Shown here piece after piece: positions 25,094 to 34,379 of a stretch of DNA of 64,000 nucleotides. Below the pieces are notes generated by a model. That model did no database searches, had not been told where the DNA came from, and saw nothing but the letters and a program-made list of their open reading frames with translations. Each line of letters begins with the position of its first letter. Position 1 is the first letter of the stretch. The DNA comes from Halogeometricum sp. S3BR5-2. Lineage in GTDB: Archaea; Halobacteriota; Halobacteria; Halobacteriales; Haloferacaceae. Where the stretch lies: the NCBI RefSeq assembly GCF_031624635.1, contig NZ_JAMQOQ010000003.1, positions 62,001 through 126,000 of the forward strand. The letters run 5' to 3'. A program made the translations under genes and the position numbers.

Positions 25094-25402
25094 TCAGTAC
25101 AGCGGGTCGGGTTCGTCACCGGCCACGGGTTCGACGCCGAGCGCCTCGGCGATGGTTTCGAGTTCTCCTTTCGAGAAGTTTCCCTCGTCCGCCTCCCCGA
25201 CGGCCGCCGCGATGCCCACGGCGGCGCGAATCTGCCGACGCATCGTCTGCGTCGACTCGACGGGCGCCTCCGTCGCGGTGATGTCCAGATGCGCACACAG
25301 CGCTCCGAGTTCCTCCTTCGTGAACGGCGCGGTGACGTCTCGCTTGAACCGTCCGACGCCACCCCGGATCCCGTTGCGGATATCGTGTTTCGTCACGCCC
25401 AT
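25094..25402 (-). CDS. Haloarchaeal hypothetical protein (102 aa)
   Basis: From MGVTKHDIRNGIRGG the protein holds two similar helical units: TKEELGALCAHLDI in the middle and SKGELETIAEALGV at the end. Each resembles a small helix-hairpin module, so it may bind nucleic acid or protein as an internal repeat (inference). The longer frame reaching 25492 extends into AT-rich promoter DNA and is rejected. It is divergent from the sugar-acid island and separated from it by an AT-rich gap. Confidence 0.7.
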   Translation of the reverse strand: MGVTKHDIRNGIRGGVGRFKRDVTAPFTKEELGALCAHLDITATEAPVESTQTMRRQIRAAVGIAAAVGEADEGNFSKGELETIAEALGVEPVAGDEPDPLY

Positions 25403-25733
25403 GCACCCAGTCTCAGTCCGTATCGACAAAATCGCTGTGACTACCGCATTGCCATCCGTGTTCTGTACTGGCCGAGCGTACTCCAAATTCATCTCTGTAT
25501 TCGTGTGTAGAAATATATGATAGTATTATCGACCGTAGTACGTGGGCATCTTGCAGACCAATCTGGAGAATACAAAAATGTTGTCGGCAATGTGAGGCTA
25601 GAATCGGCGTAAATAAGACCTGAATCGGTACGACAGCTGTATTCTCGGTGAAGTAGTGATCTCTCTCCGTCACCGGACGTACCCGATTCCATCCGACGGT
25701 GGGTTATTAGACATCTGCCCCCGGAGGCACTCT
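25403..25733. promoter_or_regulatory. AT-rich divergent intergenic region before the sugar-acid island
   Basis: 331 nt of markedly lower GC content, with several TATA-like stretches (for example agaaatatatgatag around 25510-25525) and no credible ORF. It probably carries the promoter for the mannonate dehydratase pair. A ribosome site (ggaggc) lies 6 nt before the ATG at 25734. Confidence 0.45.
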
Positions 25734-26708
25734 ATGGTCGAACCAGCACTCATCCTCCCGCCGACCCCGGACGACCGATGGCACCTCGCGACCCAGATGG
25801 GCGTCGAGAAAGCCGTCATTCACCCGCTCGAAATCGGCGACGGGCGGACCCAGTGGACGTACGACGACCTCTTAGGCTTGGACAACTGGCTCGCGGAGGT
25901 CGGATTGGAGTTCGCGGTCCTCGAAGGATCTGTCCCCATCTCGGACCGCGTGCGCCTCGGTCGGTCGGGGCGCGACGAGGACATCGAGACGTTCAAGCGG
26001 TTCCTGCGGGCGTGCGGGTCCGTCGGTATTCCCGTGGTGTGTTACGACTGGATGGTCGGCGTCCGGTGGGCGCGAACGCGCGCGCACGTGCCGGCGAGAG
26101 GCGGGTCGTACGTGACGGCGTACGACGCCGACGACACGGCGGAGCATCCCCCGGCATCGGGCTACGAGGGGGTCGACCGAGCGCAACTCTGGGAGGCGCT
26201 CGAATACTTCCTCGGGGAAGTCGTTCCGGTCGCCGAGGAGGCGGGCGTCAAACTCGGCCTCCATCCGGACGACCCGCCGCGCTCGGAACTCAGAGGGATT
26301 CCGCGCATCGTCACCTCCGTCGACGCCTACGACCGGGTCCTCGACATCCACGACAGCCCGTCGAACGGAATCACGTTCTGTCAGGGCAACTTCGCGGCGA
26401 TGGGTGCGGACATTCCGGCCGCAGTCGAACGCTTCGCGGACCGCATCCAGTTCGTGCACTTCCGCGACGTTGAGGGAGACGCGGACCGGTTCGTCGAGAC
26501 GTGGCACGACGCCGGACCGACAGACATGCTCGCCGCGATGCGCGCCTACGTCAAGCACGTCGGCGATGACGTCCCGATGCGGCCGGATCACGTCCCGACG
26601 ATGGCCGGCGAGGACAACTCGAACCCGGGATATCACACGAAGGGGCGGCTCTTCGCCGTCGGCTACATGCGGGGACTGCTCGAAGCCGCGCGCGCCGGCG
26701 AGCGCTGA
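25734..26708 (+). CDS. uxuA: Mannonate dehydratase homologue (UxuA family)
   Basis: UxuA dehydrates D-mannonate to 2-keto-3-deoxygluconate in hexuronate breakdown. This 324-residue TIM-barrel protein shows the full metal-ligand set of the family: His177 (LGLHPDDPP), Cys216 (ITFCQGN), His242 (FVHFRDVEG) and Asp285 (MRPDHVPTM). It is shorter than bacterial enzymes (about 350-390). The ATG at 25734 has a good ribosome site (ggaggc); the upstream extension is not coding-like. A paralogue follows 53 nt later. Related substrates such as other aldonates cannot be excluded. Confidence 0.85.
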   Translation: MVEPALILPPTPDDRWHLATQMGVEKAVIHPLEIGDGRTQWTYDDLLGLDNWLAEVGLEFAVLEGSVPISDRVRLGRSGRDEDIETFKRFLRACGSVGIPVVCYDWMVGVRWARTRAHVPARGGSYVTAYDADDTAEHPPASGYEGVDRAQLWEALEYFLGEVVPVAEEAGVKLGLHPDDPPRSELRGIPRIVTSVDAYDRVLDIHDSPSNGITFCQGNFAAMGADIPAAVERFADRIQFVHFRDVEGDADRFVETWHDAGPTDMLAAMRAYVKHVGDDVPMRPDHVPTMAGEDNSNPGYHTKGRLFAVGYMRGLLEAARAGER

Positions 26709-26761
26709 CCCACTCGGTGGTCGAAGATACGCTTATTCCGTCGCTCCGCGAGGGGACCGCC

Positions 26762-27802
26762 ATGAGTCAGACAGACGACTCGCCGTTCGACGAACTACCC
26801 CTCCGAATCGGGCTCGGGCAGTTCAGAGAGCCGACCGACGACCGCCTCCGATTCATCAAACAGCTCGGCGTCGACGACGTGTTGCTCAACATGTATCGGT
26901 ACTCGCCCGACTACCCGCATCTCCCCAACGAAGACCGGCCACTGCTCGCCACCCCCGAGGAGTGGACCGTAGACGCCTTGGTCGAACTCCGCGAGCGAAT
27001 CGAACGGGCGGGACTCCGATTGAACGCCATCGAGAACGTCCCCATCGCGTTCTACGACCACGTCATGCTCGGCGGTGACCGGCGAGACGAACAACTCGAC
27101 GACCTCCGACGGATCGTGCGGAACCTCGGCGAGGCGGGGATTCCGATGTTCGGCTACCACTGGATGCCGAGCGGGGTGTGGCGAAACACTGAGGTGGCGG
27201 TCAGAGGCGACGCCCGGGCGTCGGGGTTCGACCTCGACGCGGCCGACGACAGCCTCACCCACGAACGAGAGTACACCGAAGCGGAACTCTGGGAGAACTA
27301 CGAGCGCTTTCTGCGTGCGGTCCTGCCGGTCGCCGAGGAGGTCGGAGTGAAACTGTGTCTCCACCCGAACGACCCGCCCGTGGACTCCCTCGGCGGCGTC
27401 CCGCAACTCTTCAGAAACTTCGAGAACTTCCAGCGCGCGATGGACCTCGTGCCGAGCGACAATCACGGGTTGGAGTTCTGTCTCGGTTGCTGGTCGGAGA
27501 TGGGCGAGGACCTCGAAGCCGCGATTCGCTACTTCGGGTCCCGCGGAAAGTTGTACTACGTCCACTTCCGAGACGTCGAGGGGACCGTCCCCCGATTCAA
27601 CGAGACGTTCTTGGACCAGGGAAACTACGACTCCGCTCGAATCTTCGGACTGCTCGACGAGGTCGGCTTCCGCGGGATGATCATCCCCGACCACGTCCCG
27701 CACGTGGAGGGCGATTCCACCTGGGACCACCGGGGTCGCGCGCACGCCGTCGGCTATCTGCAGGGATTGCTCGCCATGCACCGCGCCTGCGCTGAGACGT
27801 GA
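26762..27802 (+). CDS. uxuA: Mannonate dehydratase homologue (UxuA family), second copy
   Basis: A 346-residue paralogue of the preceding gene, with ligands His201 (CLHPNDPP), Cys240 (LEFCLGC), His268 (YVHFRDVEG) and Asp310 (IIPDHVPHV). The extra length and numbering are close to characterised bacterial mannonate dehydratases. Sequence divergence from its neighbour is large outside these motifs, so the two probably act on different sugar acids or form a hetero-oligomer. The preceding 54 nt contain a TATA-like cgcttattc but the pair is likely one transcript. Confidence 0.85.
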   Translation: MSQTDDSPFDELPLRIGLGQFREPTDDRLRFIKQLGVDDVLLNMYRYSPDYPHLPNEDRPLLATPEEWTVDALVELRERIERAGLRLNAIENVPIAFYDHVMLGGDRRDEQLDDLRRIVRNLGEAGIPMFGYHWMPSGVWRNTEVAVRGDARASGFDLDAADDSLTHEREYTEAELWENYERFLRAVLPVAEEVGVKLCLHPNDPPVDSLGGVPQLFRNFENFQRAMDLVPSDNHGLEFCLGCWSEMGEDLEAAIRYFGSRGKLYYVHFRDVEGTVPRFNETFLDQGNYDSARIFGLLDEVGFRGMIIPDHVPHVEGDSTWDHRGRAHAVGYLQGLLAMHRACAET

Positions 27803-27876
27803 CTATGGGGAGAGTGCGTTCCTCGAAACGTACGTCCGCCGACCGGCGTTCTCGCGTGAATTCTGTCGTGGGTGCC

Positions 27877-28641
27877 CTACGCGTAGGTGACGTTCAGTTC
27901 GATGACGTTGACCGTCTCCAGGAGCTTCTGTGCGAGTTCCTCCTCCAAGTACTCGCCCTGGACGCGATTCGACGGACCGGAGACGCTCACCGCACCCAGG
28001 ATGCGGTCGTTGTTGCTGAGAATCGGGGCCGCGACGCAGCGGAGCCCGCGAATGCGCTCGCCGTCGTCGAACGCCAATCCCCGTTCTCTGATCGTTTCGA
28101 GTTCTTCGTACAGCACTTCCCGGTCGGTGATGGTGTTCTCGGTGACGGGTTCGAGCCCGTGAGTGTCGAGAATCTCCTCGACTCTCGACTCGTCTAGGTT
28201 CGCCAAGATGGCCTTTCCGAGGGCGGTGCTGTGAAGCGGCACGCGCGTTCCGACGTGCGACTCGACGCGGACCGCGTTCGCCCCCCGGGCCCGGTGGAGG
28301 TACGACCCGCGGCCGTACTCTTCGATCATGAGGTTCGCGAGTTCGCCGGTCGACTCGGCCAACTTGTCCACCTCGGGGGTCGCGATCTCGAAGATGTTCG
28401 ACCGCTGGCGAGCGTAGGCGCCGTACTCTAAGAACCGAATCCCGACGTGGTACTTCGACTCCTCCTTCACGACGAGTTCCTCCTGCAGCAGCGTGCTGAG
28501 GTAGTTGTGAATCGTGCTCTTCGGCATGCCGAAGTGCGCCGCGAGTTCGGTACTGCCGGCCCCGTCCAGTTCCATCAGTGCATCGAGGATTCTGAAGGCT
28601 ATCTCCACCGACTTCACCCCGTTCTTGGCTTTCTGCGTCAT
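27877..28641 (-). CDS. IclR-family transcriptional regulator
   Basis: The 254-residue protein has an N-terminal winged helix (about 8-70: SVEIAFRILDALMELDGAG, MPKSTIHNYLSTLLQEELVV) and a C-terminal GAF-like IclR effector domain (about 80-250) with GKAILANLDE, GLAFDDGERIRGLRCVAAPI and GAVSVSGP. In haloarchaea, IclR proteins control sugar-acid pathways, sometimes as activators. It is convergent with the dehydratase pair and probably regulates the island; the effector may be a keto-deoxy acid (inference). Confidence 0.9.
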   Translation of the reverse strand: MTQKAKNGVKSVEIAFRILDALMELDGAGSTELAAHFGMPKSTIHNYLSTLLQEELVVKEESKYHVGIRFLEYGAYARQRSNIFEIATPEVDKLAESTGELANLMIEEYGRGSYLHRARGANAVRVESHVGTRVPLHSTALGKAILANLDESRVEEILDTHGLEPVTENTITDREVLYEELETIRERGLAFDDGERIRGLRCVAAPILSNNDRILGAVSVSGPSNRVQGEYLEEELAQKLLETVNVIELNVTYA

Positions 28642-29156
28642 ACTGTCACTAATGATTGCGATAGATATAGCTCTGTGCTATACTGTCGAACGGTCTACGC
28701 TAATCGGGAGCACGGTACGCTCATTACGTCGTCCGTCCTGCATTGCCGGATATCGGTTCGGTATCGGCGTCGGGTTCGTCGTTCTCCGCGATGTTCGGCA
28801 TCGTAGCACGCGGTTCAGAATTCGAGCCAAGAAAAATTACAAATCTATTCTTGTAATGGTCATCCCGTGGCGGCCGCACCGTGTATCGAAACGACTGACA
28901 GAGAGCCGGTTTCACATTGCCGCGCTTCCGTTCAGCATTGTGGGACGAGCTTCCTGCGAGAACGAGACAATCGCCTCGAAGCGGCTATTACCGTAGGCAT
29001 CCAGTACGAGGGGAAGGCGGCCGCAGTGATTCGATTTCGCGTCGATAGACGCGTAATCCGCTGAAAATTAGCTCCCGGCTGCCGCCGTACAGTCGGGTTC
29101 TCGGCGGGATGTGCTGGCCGGTCGACGAAACCGTTCGGGGGAGGAGAAGAATCCGA
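28642..29156. other. Intergenic region between iclR and the FAH-family gene
   Basis: 515 nt with no supported gene. The part next to iclR (28642-28700) is AT-rich with TATA-like atagatatagc and should hold the iclR promoter. An AT-rich patch with a short inverted repeat (attacaa and ttgtaat, about 28836-28856) lies in the middle. Confidence 0.4.
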
Positions 29157-30029
29157 CTAAACCTCCACGACCGGGTTCACGAGCGTCCCGATACCCTCGA
29201 TGTCGATAGAGACGACGTCGCCTTCAGTCAGCGTGAAATCCTGCGGGGGAACCAGCGACGTACCGGTCATCAACACCGCGAGTTCCGGAACCGCGTTGTG
29301 AGAGGTAAAGTAGTGGACGAGTTCCTCGTCCGTCCGGACCATCTCGGCCGTCGAGGTCGACTCCGAGAAGAGCGTCTCGCCGTCCCGCGCGATCTCCATC
29401 GACATCCGGAGGTCGTGCGGATCCGCGATCGATTCGGCGGGCACCACGCACGGGCCGATGGAGCAACAGCGGTCGTAGATTTTCGCCTGTGGGAGATACA
29501 GCGGGTTGCGTCCCTCGATAGCTCTGCTCGAAACGTCGTTGCCGACGGTGTAGCCGACGATCTCTCCTCGATACAGAACCACGGCGAGTTCCGGTTCGGG
29601 GACGTTCCAGTCCGAATCGCGCCTGACTCCGACGGCCTCCTCGGGACCGACGGTCCGACTGGGGGTCGCCTTGAAGAAGATCTCGGGGCGGTCCGCATCG
29701 TAGACGTCGATGTAGACCTCGGCCATCGAACTCTCCGACTTCCGCGCCTCCTCGCTGATCTCGTACGTCACCCCCGCAGCCCAGACTTCCTCCGGGACGA
29801 GGGGGAGCAGCCGGTCCTCCACGAGCGCTCCTCGCGGGACGGTATCGGCCGAATCGATCTGCCGACGAGTGAGTTCGACCATCGACGCACCGGCCACGGA
29901 TGCGGCGTGAGCGAGTTCGCCGAACCCCGTGAGACCGGGATGTGCGGACGTCAAATCGAACACTCCCTCGTCGGTTTCGACCACGAATCGCCGGACGTGC
30001 CCCTGCCCCGCTAGCTGATAGTACCGCAT
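29157..30029 (-). CDS. FAH-family 2-keto-3-deoxy sugar-acid dehydratase (XacE-like)
   Basis: The 290-residue protein closely resembles haloarchaeal 2-keto-3-deoxyxylonate/arabinonate dehydratase (XacE), from recalled family sequence. Shared segments include MRYYQLAGQG, AAGVTYEISEEARK, YIDVYDADRPEIFFKATPSR, YTVGNDVSSRAIEG, KIYDRCCSIGPC and ELAVLMTGTSLVP. Metal ligands of the FAH fold are expected in the EPELAVVL strand and the GNDVSSR loop. XacE makes 2-oxoglutarate semialdehyde from pentonate intermediates, so pentose or hexuronate-derived keto-deoxy acids are the likely substrates. It is divergent from the PPC-domain gene. Confidence 0.82.
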   Translation of the reverse strand: MRYYQLAGQGHVRRFVVETDEGVFDLTSAHPGLTGFGELAHAASVAGASMVELTRRQIDSADTVPRGALVEDRLLPLVPEEVWAAGVTYEISEEARKSESSMAEVYIDVYDADRPEIFFKATPSRTVGPEEAVGVRRDSDWNVPEPELAVVLYRGEIVGYTVGNDVSSRAIEGRNPLYLPQAKIYDRCCSIGPCVVPAESIADPHDLRMSMEIARDGETLFSESTSTAEMVRTDEELVHYFTSHNAVPELAVLMTGTSLVPPQDFTLTEGDVVSIDIEGIGTLVNPVVEV

Positions 30030-30199
30030 ACCACTTCATCACCGGATTTCGATAAAACGTTACTGGTGATTTTACTTGCTCGTGTCTGACATCTTATCTG
30101 TCCCGCGGCGTTCGTGATACGAGGGATCTCGATGGCCGATGACGACCGGGAGAGACGTTCTGCTGTCCACCTGTTCGTAGAGATGGTAACAAACCCCAC

Positions 30200-30247
30200 A
30201 ATCGTTATATACTCTCCCGGCAACAGTGAGGCCGTAGGAGACTACCA
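30200..30247 (+). promoter_or_regulatory. Promoter and ribosome site of the PPC-domain gene
   Basis: A TATA-like ttatata (30205-30211) lies 37 nt before the ATG at 30248, and taggag at about 30236 forms a ribosome-binding site. The expected transcript would have a short leader. Confidence 0.5.
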
Positions 30248-30682
30248 ATGGAAACTTTCGAATCAGACGACGGGCACGTGTTCGTACTGCTCCAACCGGG
30301 TGACTTAGCCCTCGAATCGATCACCGAGGCGTGTGAGAAACACGACGTCGACTCCGGCGTCGTGGTCTCGGGCATCGGGACGTTCCGGAACCTCAACTTC
30401 CACTACGTCCCCACGACCGACTTCCCGGCGGAGAAAGCCAAACGGAACACGTTCTTGAACTTGGACGGCGCGTGGGAGATCGGAACCATCGACGGCGCCA
30501 TCGCGGACGGGAAGCCGCATCTTCACCTCGTCGCCTACAACGGCGAGGAGACCGTGGCCGGTCACATCGAAGACGGGTGCGAGGTGCACATCCTGAGCGA
30601 ACTCGTCATCCGAAAGATCGACGGGCTCGAACTGACCCGAAAACCGAACGAGAAGAACGTGAGCACGCTCCAGCGGCGATAG
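30248..30682 (+). CDS. PPC/DUF296-domain protein
   Basis: A 144-residue single PPC domain, the fold of plant AT-hook-associated and bacterial DUF296 proteins, which form trimers. Diagnostic features are VLLQPGDLALESITEACEKH, SGVVVSGIGTFRNLNFHY, and PHLHLVAYNGEETVAGHIED with a conserved His-x-His. There is no AT-hook. DUF296 proteins in bacteria and archaea often sit in sugar-acid or aromatic clusters with no assigned reaction; a metal-binding or DNA-associated role is possible. It is 63 nt upstream of the SDR in the same direction. Confidence 0.82.
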   Translation: METFESDDGHVFVLLQPGDLALESITEACEKHDVDSGVVVSGIGTFRNLNFHYVPTTDFPAEKAKRNTFLNLDGAWEIGTIDGAIADGKPHLHLVAYNGEETVAGHIEDGCEVHILSELVIRKIDGLELTRKPNEKNVSTLQRR

Positions 30683-30745
30683 CTGTCGGAGACGAACGCC
30701 CGTCTCGACAAGTCTATACCGAGATACTCGAACCCGATCCAAACC

Positions 30746-31510
30746 ATGCCTGATTATCCACCTGTCACCGTACGCGAAAAGACCGCCGTCGTCATCGGCG
30801 GCACCAGCGGTATCGGAGAGGCCATCGCACTCGCGTTCGCCGAGGACGGCGCGAACGTCGTCGCGACGAGCCGAACCGACTCGGCCGTCGCGGAGACGGC
30901 GAGGAAAATCGAATCCTACGGGGCTCGAACGCTCGAACAGTCGTGTGACCTCACCGACCGAGACTCCATCGAGGCGCTCTGCGAGGCGGTCGTCGCCGAG
31001 TTCGGGGACGTCGACGTGCTGGTCAACTCCGGTGCGGCCGCCGCGCGCAAGCCGTTTCTCGACCTCGAAGAGGAGGAGTGGGACCACGTCCTCGACGTGT
31101 TGCTCACCGGCGTCTTCCGCTCGTGTCAGGTATTCGCGAGGGAGATGACCGAGGGTAGCATCGTCAACATCTCGTCTATGTCCGCGGACCTCGCACGCGC
31201 TCGGCTGATGCCGTACTGTACGGCCAAGTCCGGAATCAACGCGCTGACGCGATGTGCGGCCCGAGAGCTGGCACCGGACGTGCGGGTGAACGCCATCGCA
31301 CCGGGGTTCGTGATGACGCCTCTCACCGAAGAAGAGTACGGCGAGGGAACGGCACTCCGCGCCGGAATCGACGAACGCGCGTTGACCGGCCGCGTCGCCC
31401 GCCGCGAAGAGATAGTCGGGTCGGCGGTGTATCTCGCCAGCGACGCGGCGAGTTACACCACGGGAGAAGTGTTGTTCGTCGACGGCGGGTTCACCAGAAA
31501 CGCGCTCTGA
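30746..31510 (+). CDS. Short-chain dehydrogenase/reductase (SDR)
   Basis: This classical SDR of 254 residues has the cofactor motif GGTSGIGEAIA, NSGAA in place of NNAG, catalytic Ser in NISSM, and Tyr-x-x-x-Lys in YCTAKSG; the end SYTTGEVLFVDGGF is typical. In this context it could reduce or oxidise a uronate, aldonate or keto-acid intermediate, for example as a fructuronate-type reductase needed upstream of mannonate dehydratase (inference). It ends back-to-back with the convergent oxidoreductase gene with no gap. Confidence 0.88.
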   Translation: MPDYPPVTVREKTAVVIGGTSGIGEAIALAFAEDGANVVATSRTDSAVAETARKIESYGARTLEQSCDLTDRDSIEALCEAVVAEFGDVDVLVNSGAAAARKPFLDLEEEEWDHVLDVLLTGVFRSCQVFAREMTEGSIVNISSMSADLARARLMPYCTAKSGINALTRCAARELAPDVRVNAIAPGFVMTPLTEEEYGEGTALRAGIDERALTGRVARREEIVGSAVYLASDAASYTTGEVLFVDGGFTRNAL

Positions 31511-32575
31511 TCACCCGAGCGTCGACGGCGCCTCGATTCCGTACTCCGCCCCGACCGCCGTCAGTTTCTCGAAGACGCTCCCGTTGACCGGTACGCCGCG
31601 CTCGCGGTTGGCGATGAGCGCTTTCGATTCGATTTCGCCGGGCAACAGCACCTCGTCGACGCCGTCCTCCGTTTCGACGGCTTTCAGCCCCTCGACGAAC
31701 CGGCCGACGTGCTCGAGGAACGCGTCGAGTTCTCTGAAGGTGGCGACGTCGATCGCGAGGTAGAAGTGACCCAAATCCATCGACTGGTCGTACTCGCCGT
31801 ACAGCGACCCCACGTCGGCGCTGATGTTCGCACCGGACAACACGCCGCTCAGGAGGTCGACGATGACGCCGAGGCAGTACCCCTTCGGTCCGCCCAGCGG
31901 TCTGAGCGCCGTAATCTGGTTCGGGTCGGTGGTCGGGTTCCCCTCCGAGTCGACGCCCCACTCCTCCGGCACCGATTCCCCTTTCTCGGCCGCGACGTGG
32001 TCGATCTTCCCCATCGCGACGACGCTCGTCGCCATGTCGAGGGTGATGGGGTACTCGAGCGGAGACGGAACGGAGACCGATATCGGATTCGTTCCGAGAT
32101 ACGGCTGTTTGCCGCCGAACGGAATCACTTGAGCGGGGACGTTCGTCATCGCGAAGCCGATGCAGCCGTGTTCGGCCGCCATCTCGGTGTAGTAGGCCGC
32201 GGTCCCGAAGTGGTTGCTGTGTCTGACGACGCCGACCGCAACGCCCGTCTCCGCCGCCATCTCGATGAGTCGGCGCATCGCCTCCGTTCCCGCGCTCTGT
32301 CCCGGGCCGTGGTCCGCGTCGACGACCAACGCGCTCGGCCCTCGCTCCGTGAGGGTGATCTCCGGATCCGGGTTGTATCCGCCCGCCTCGAGGTGCTCGA
32401 CGTACGGTTCGAGTCGTGCGACGCCGTGCGAGTCGACGCCGCGGAGGTCCGCTCGGACGAGCGCCTTCGCGACGGTTTCGCAGTGCGGGGCGGTGAGACC
32501 CGCCGCCCCGAGGAGGTCCTCGGCGAACTGTTCGAGTGCTTCCGGTTCGAATCGAAGCGTGTCTGCTCGTGTCAT
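31511..32575 (-). CDS. Ldh2/malate-L-lactate dehydrogenase-family oxidoreductase
   Basis: The 354-residue NAD(P)H enzyme belongs to the Ldh family, whose members include malate, sulfolactate, ureidoglycolate and 2,3-diketo-L-gulonate dehydrogenases. Visible motifs are ADLRGVDSHGVARL near residue 50, VRHSNHFGTAAYY with the catalytic His, LGTNPISVSVP and DMATSVVAMGKI for the cofactor. Given its setting, reduction of a sugar-derived 2-keto acid is likely. It is divergent from the ABC transporter operon and could share its regulator. Confidence 0.87.
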   Translation of the reverse strand: MTRADTLRFEPEALEQFAEDLLGAAGLTAPHCETVAKALVRADLRGVDSHGVARLEPYVEHLEAGGYNPDPEITLTERGPSALVVDADHGPGQSAGTEAMRRLIEMAAETGVAVGVVRHSNHFGTAAYYTEMAAEHGCIGFAMTNVPAQVIPFGGKQPYLGTNPISVSVPSPLEYPITLDMATSVVAMGKIDHVAAEKGESVPEEWGVDSEGNPTTDPNQITALRPLGGPKGYCLGVIVDLLSGVLSGANISADVGSLYGEYDQSMDLGHFYLAIDVATFRELDAFLEHVGRFVEGLKAVETEDGVDEVLLPGEIESKALIANRERGVPVNGSVFEKLTAVGAEYGIEAPSTLG

Positions 32576-32754
32576 TACATTCAGCTCTCCTAAGCGGTAT
32601 CTTCATATTAAGTGTTGGTATCGTGCCGACCCGCTGGGCGTCTCCCGAACCGTACCGACACTCGAGGGTGCTCATCGAGGCCCTTCTTCGTCTATGTCCA
32701 GAGTGCAACGCTCGGAGCCGCTGAAGGGAGATGACAGCGGTATTCCAATTATCA

Positions 32755-32801
32755 ATAGATAAGTATATATACAACAGAGATAATCGTTATAAACGTGAGT
32801 C
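32755..32801 (+). promoter_or_regulatory. Promoter of the sugar ABC transporter operon
   Basis: An AT-rich block contains tatatata (about 32764-32770) about 35 nt before the ATG at 32802, fitting a transcript with almost no leader. The preceding 150 nt is the divergent control region shared with the Ldh-type gene. Confidence 0.5.
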
Positions 32802-34319
32802 ATGGCACAAGATAACACCTCGGACAGCAGCGGCGGAAACGTGCGTCGCCGGCGGTTCTTACAGGGAGCGGGCGCGTCGAGTGTCGCCCTGCTCGCCGGT
32901 TGTGCGGGCAGCGGCGACGGCGGAGATACCGGCAACGGAGGGACCGACGGCGGAGACACCGGGACTGACGGGGGTGGAAACGGCGGGACGACCACCGGGT
33001 CGACCGGACCGAAGTACGAGGGTCTCACGATTCGGTACTGGAACCGGTTCCACAACAACTCGGGCAGAGCGTCCGAGGCGATTAGGGGCGCAATCGACCG
33101 CTTCGAGGAGGAAACCGGTGCGACCGTCGACGTGAACTACTCGGCGGGCGACCCCGGACAACGCTGGCTCACCCTCGCGCGGGAGGGAGAGCGTCCCCAC
33201 ATCATGGACCAGGTGTCGGGGTTCGTCGGGCCGTTCGTCGAACTGGGTATCGCCAAGCCGTTCCCGGAGTATCGAGACCTCTTCAGCACCGAACTCCTCG
33301 ACCGCACCGCGTGGCTGATGGACCCCCTCGGCGAGCAGGCGTACGGGGGGTACGACGGAATCGCTCACGAGTTCAAGTTCAGCAGCGAACCGCCACGGCT
33401 CTTCCTCGCCCGGAGAGACCACCTGGAAGCGGCGGGGCTCGACCCGGAGAGCGACTTCCCCCCCACCGACTTCGAGGACAGCGTTCGCATCGCCGAGGCG
33501 CTTCAGGAGGACGGACCGGGGAACTACGGCTGGCAGATCTACGGCTCGTCGGGCGACGTCACCGACACCTGCACCGAAGACTGGCCGGTCGCACAGGCGG
33601 GACAGGAGGGGAAGATCCTGAACGCGGACTGGACCGACACACAGATCGACGGCGAGCCGATCAAGACGACCTACGAGAACTTCGTCTCGCTCCACGTCGA
33701 GCACGAACTCTCCAGTCCGGGGACGGTCTCGATGTCCGACGAGGACGGGACCCAACTGCTCATCAGGGGCGAAGCGAGCATGACGCAGATTCCCGCCGCG
33801 ACCTACGCGGACCTGCTCGCCAACGCCGAGGACCAAGTGATGAACGGCGACTTCATCTTCGGGCCGGCGTGGAAGGGCGAATCCGGGTCGCGGGGAATCA
33901 CGGGCGGCGACGGCGTCGTCTTCATCAACCCGCCGGACGGCGCGGACGAAGCCGAGTGGGACCGAGCGCACGAAGCGGCCGCCGACCTGCTCGAGAACTA
34001 CCTCTACCACTCGATGGAGTTCCAGCGGACGATGTTCAGCACCATCGGCGGCGCGAACATCCGCGACGACGTGACCCCGGAGGATATCAGGGCGGCCGTC
34101 GACGACCCGGCGGGCTACGACCAGACGCAGATCATCGAGGCGACGAACACATGCATCACCGACCAGGAGGGGTACTACATCCAGGAGGCGGCCCCCTTCT
34201 TCGGACAGATCCAAGGCGAGATCATGCCGGGGTACATCCAGCAGGCGCTCCAAGGACAGATCACCGCGAGCGGGGCGCTCGACCAGGCCGCACAGGAGGC
34301 GCGCGATCAGTTCTTCTGA
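32802..34319 (+). CDS. Carbohydrate-binding lipoprotein, SBP family 1
   Basis: This 505-residue protein has a Tat signal (VRRRRFLQGAGASSVALL) with lipobox LLAGC, then a Gly/Thr/Asp-rich linker (about 35-70) that holds the binding domain away from the membrane. The mature domain begins TIRYWNRFHNNSGRASEAIRG and carries the family-1 pattern including LLIRGEASMTQIPAA in the second lobe. It delivers sugars or sugar acids to the permeases encoded next. Location in the uronate-type island suggests oligouronates or glycosides (inference). It is the first gene of a four-gene importer operon. Confidence 0.9.
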   Translation: MAQDNTSDSSGGNVRRRRFLQGAGASSVALLAGCAGSGDGGDTGNGGTDGGDTGTDGGGNGGTTTGSTGPKYEGLTIRYWNRFHNNSGRASEAIRGAIDRFEEETGATVDVNYSAGDPGQRWLTLAREGERPHIMDQVSGFVGPFVELGIAKPFPEYRDLFSTELLDRTAWLMDPLGEQAYGGYDGIAHEFKFSSEPPRLFLARRDHLEAAGLDPESDFPPTDFEDSVRIAEALQEDGPGNYGWQIYGSSGDVTDTCTEDWPVAQAGQEGKILNADWTDTQIDGEPIKTTYENFVSLHVEHELSSPGTVSMSDEDGTQLLIRGEASMTQIPAATYADLLANAEDQVMNGDFIFGPAWKGESGSRGITGGDGVVFINPPDGADEAEWDRAHEAAADLLENYLYHSMEFQRTMFSTIGGANIRDDVTPEDIRAAVDDPAGYDQTQIIEATNTCITDQEGYYIQEAAPFFGQIQGEIMPGYIQQALQGQITASGALDQAAQEARDQFF

Positions 34320-34379
34320 TCGCGGTCGCCGCGACCCGCGCGGAGTCAGCGATACACAACCCATGACACATTCCACCTC

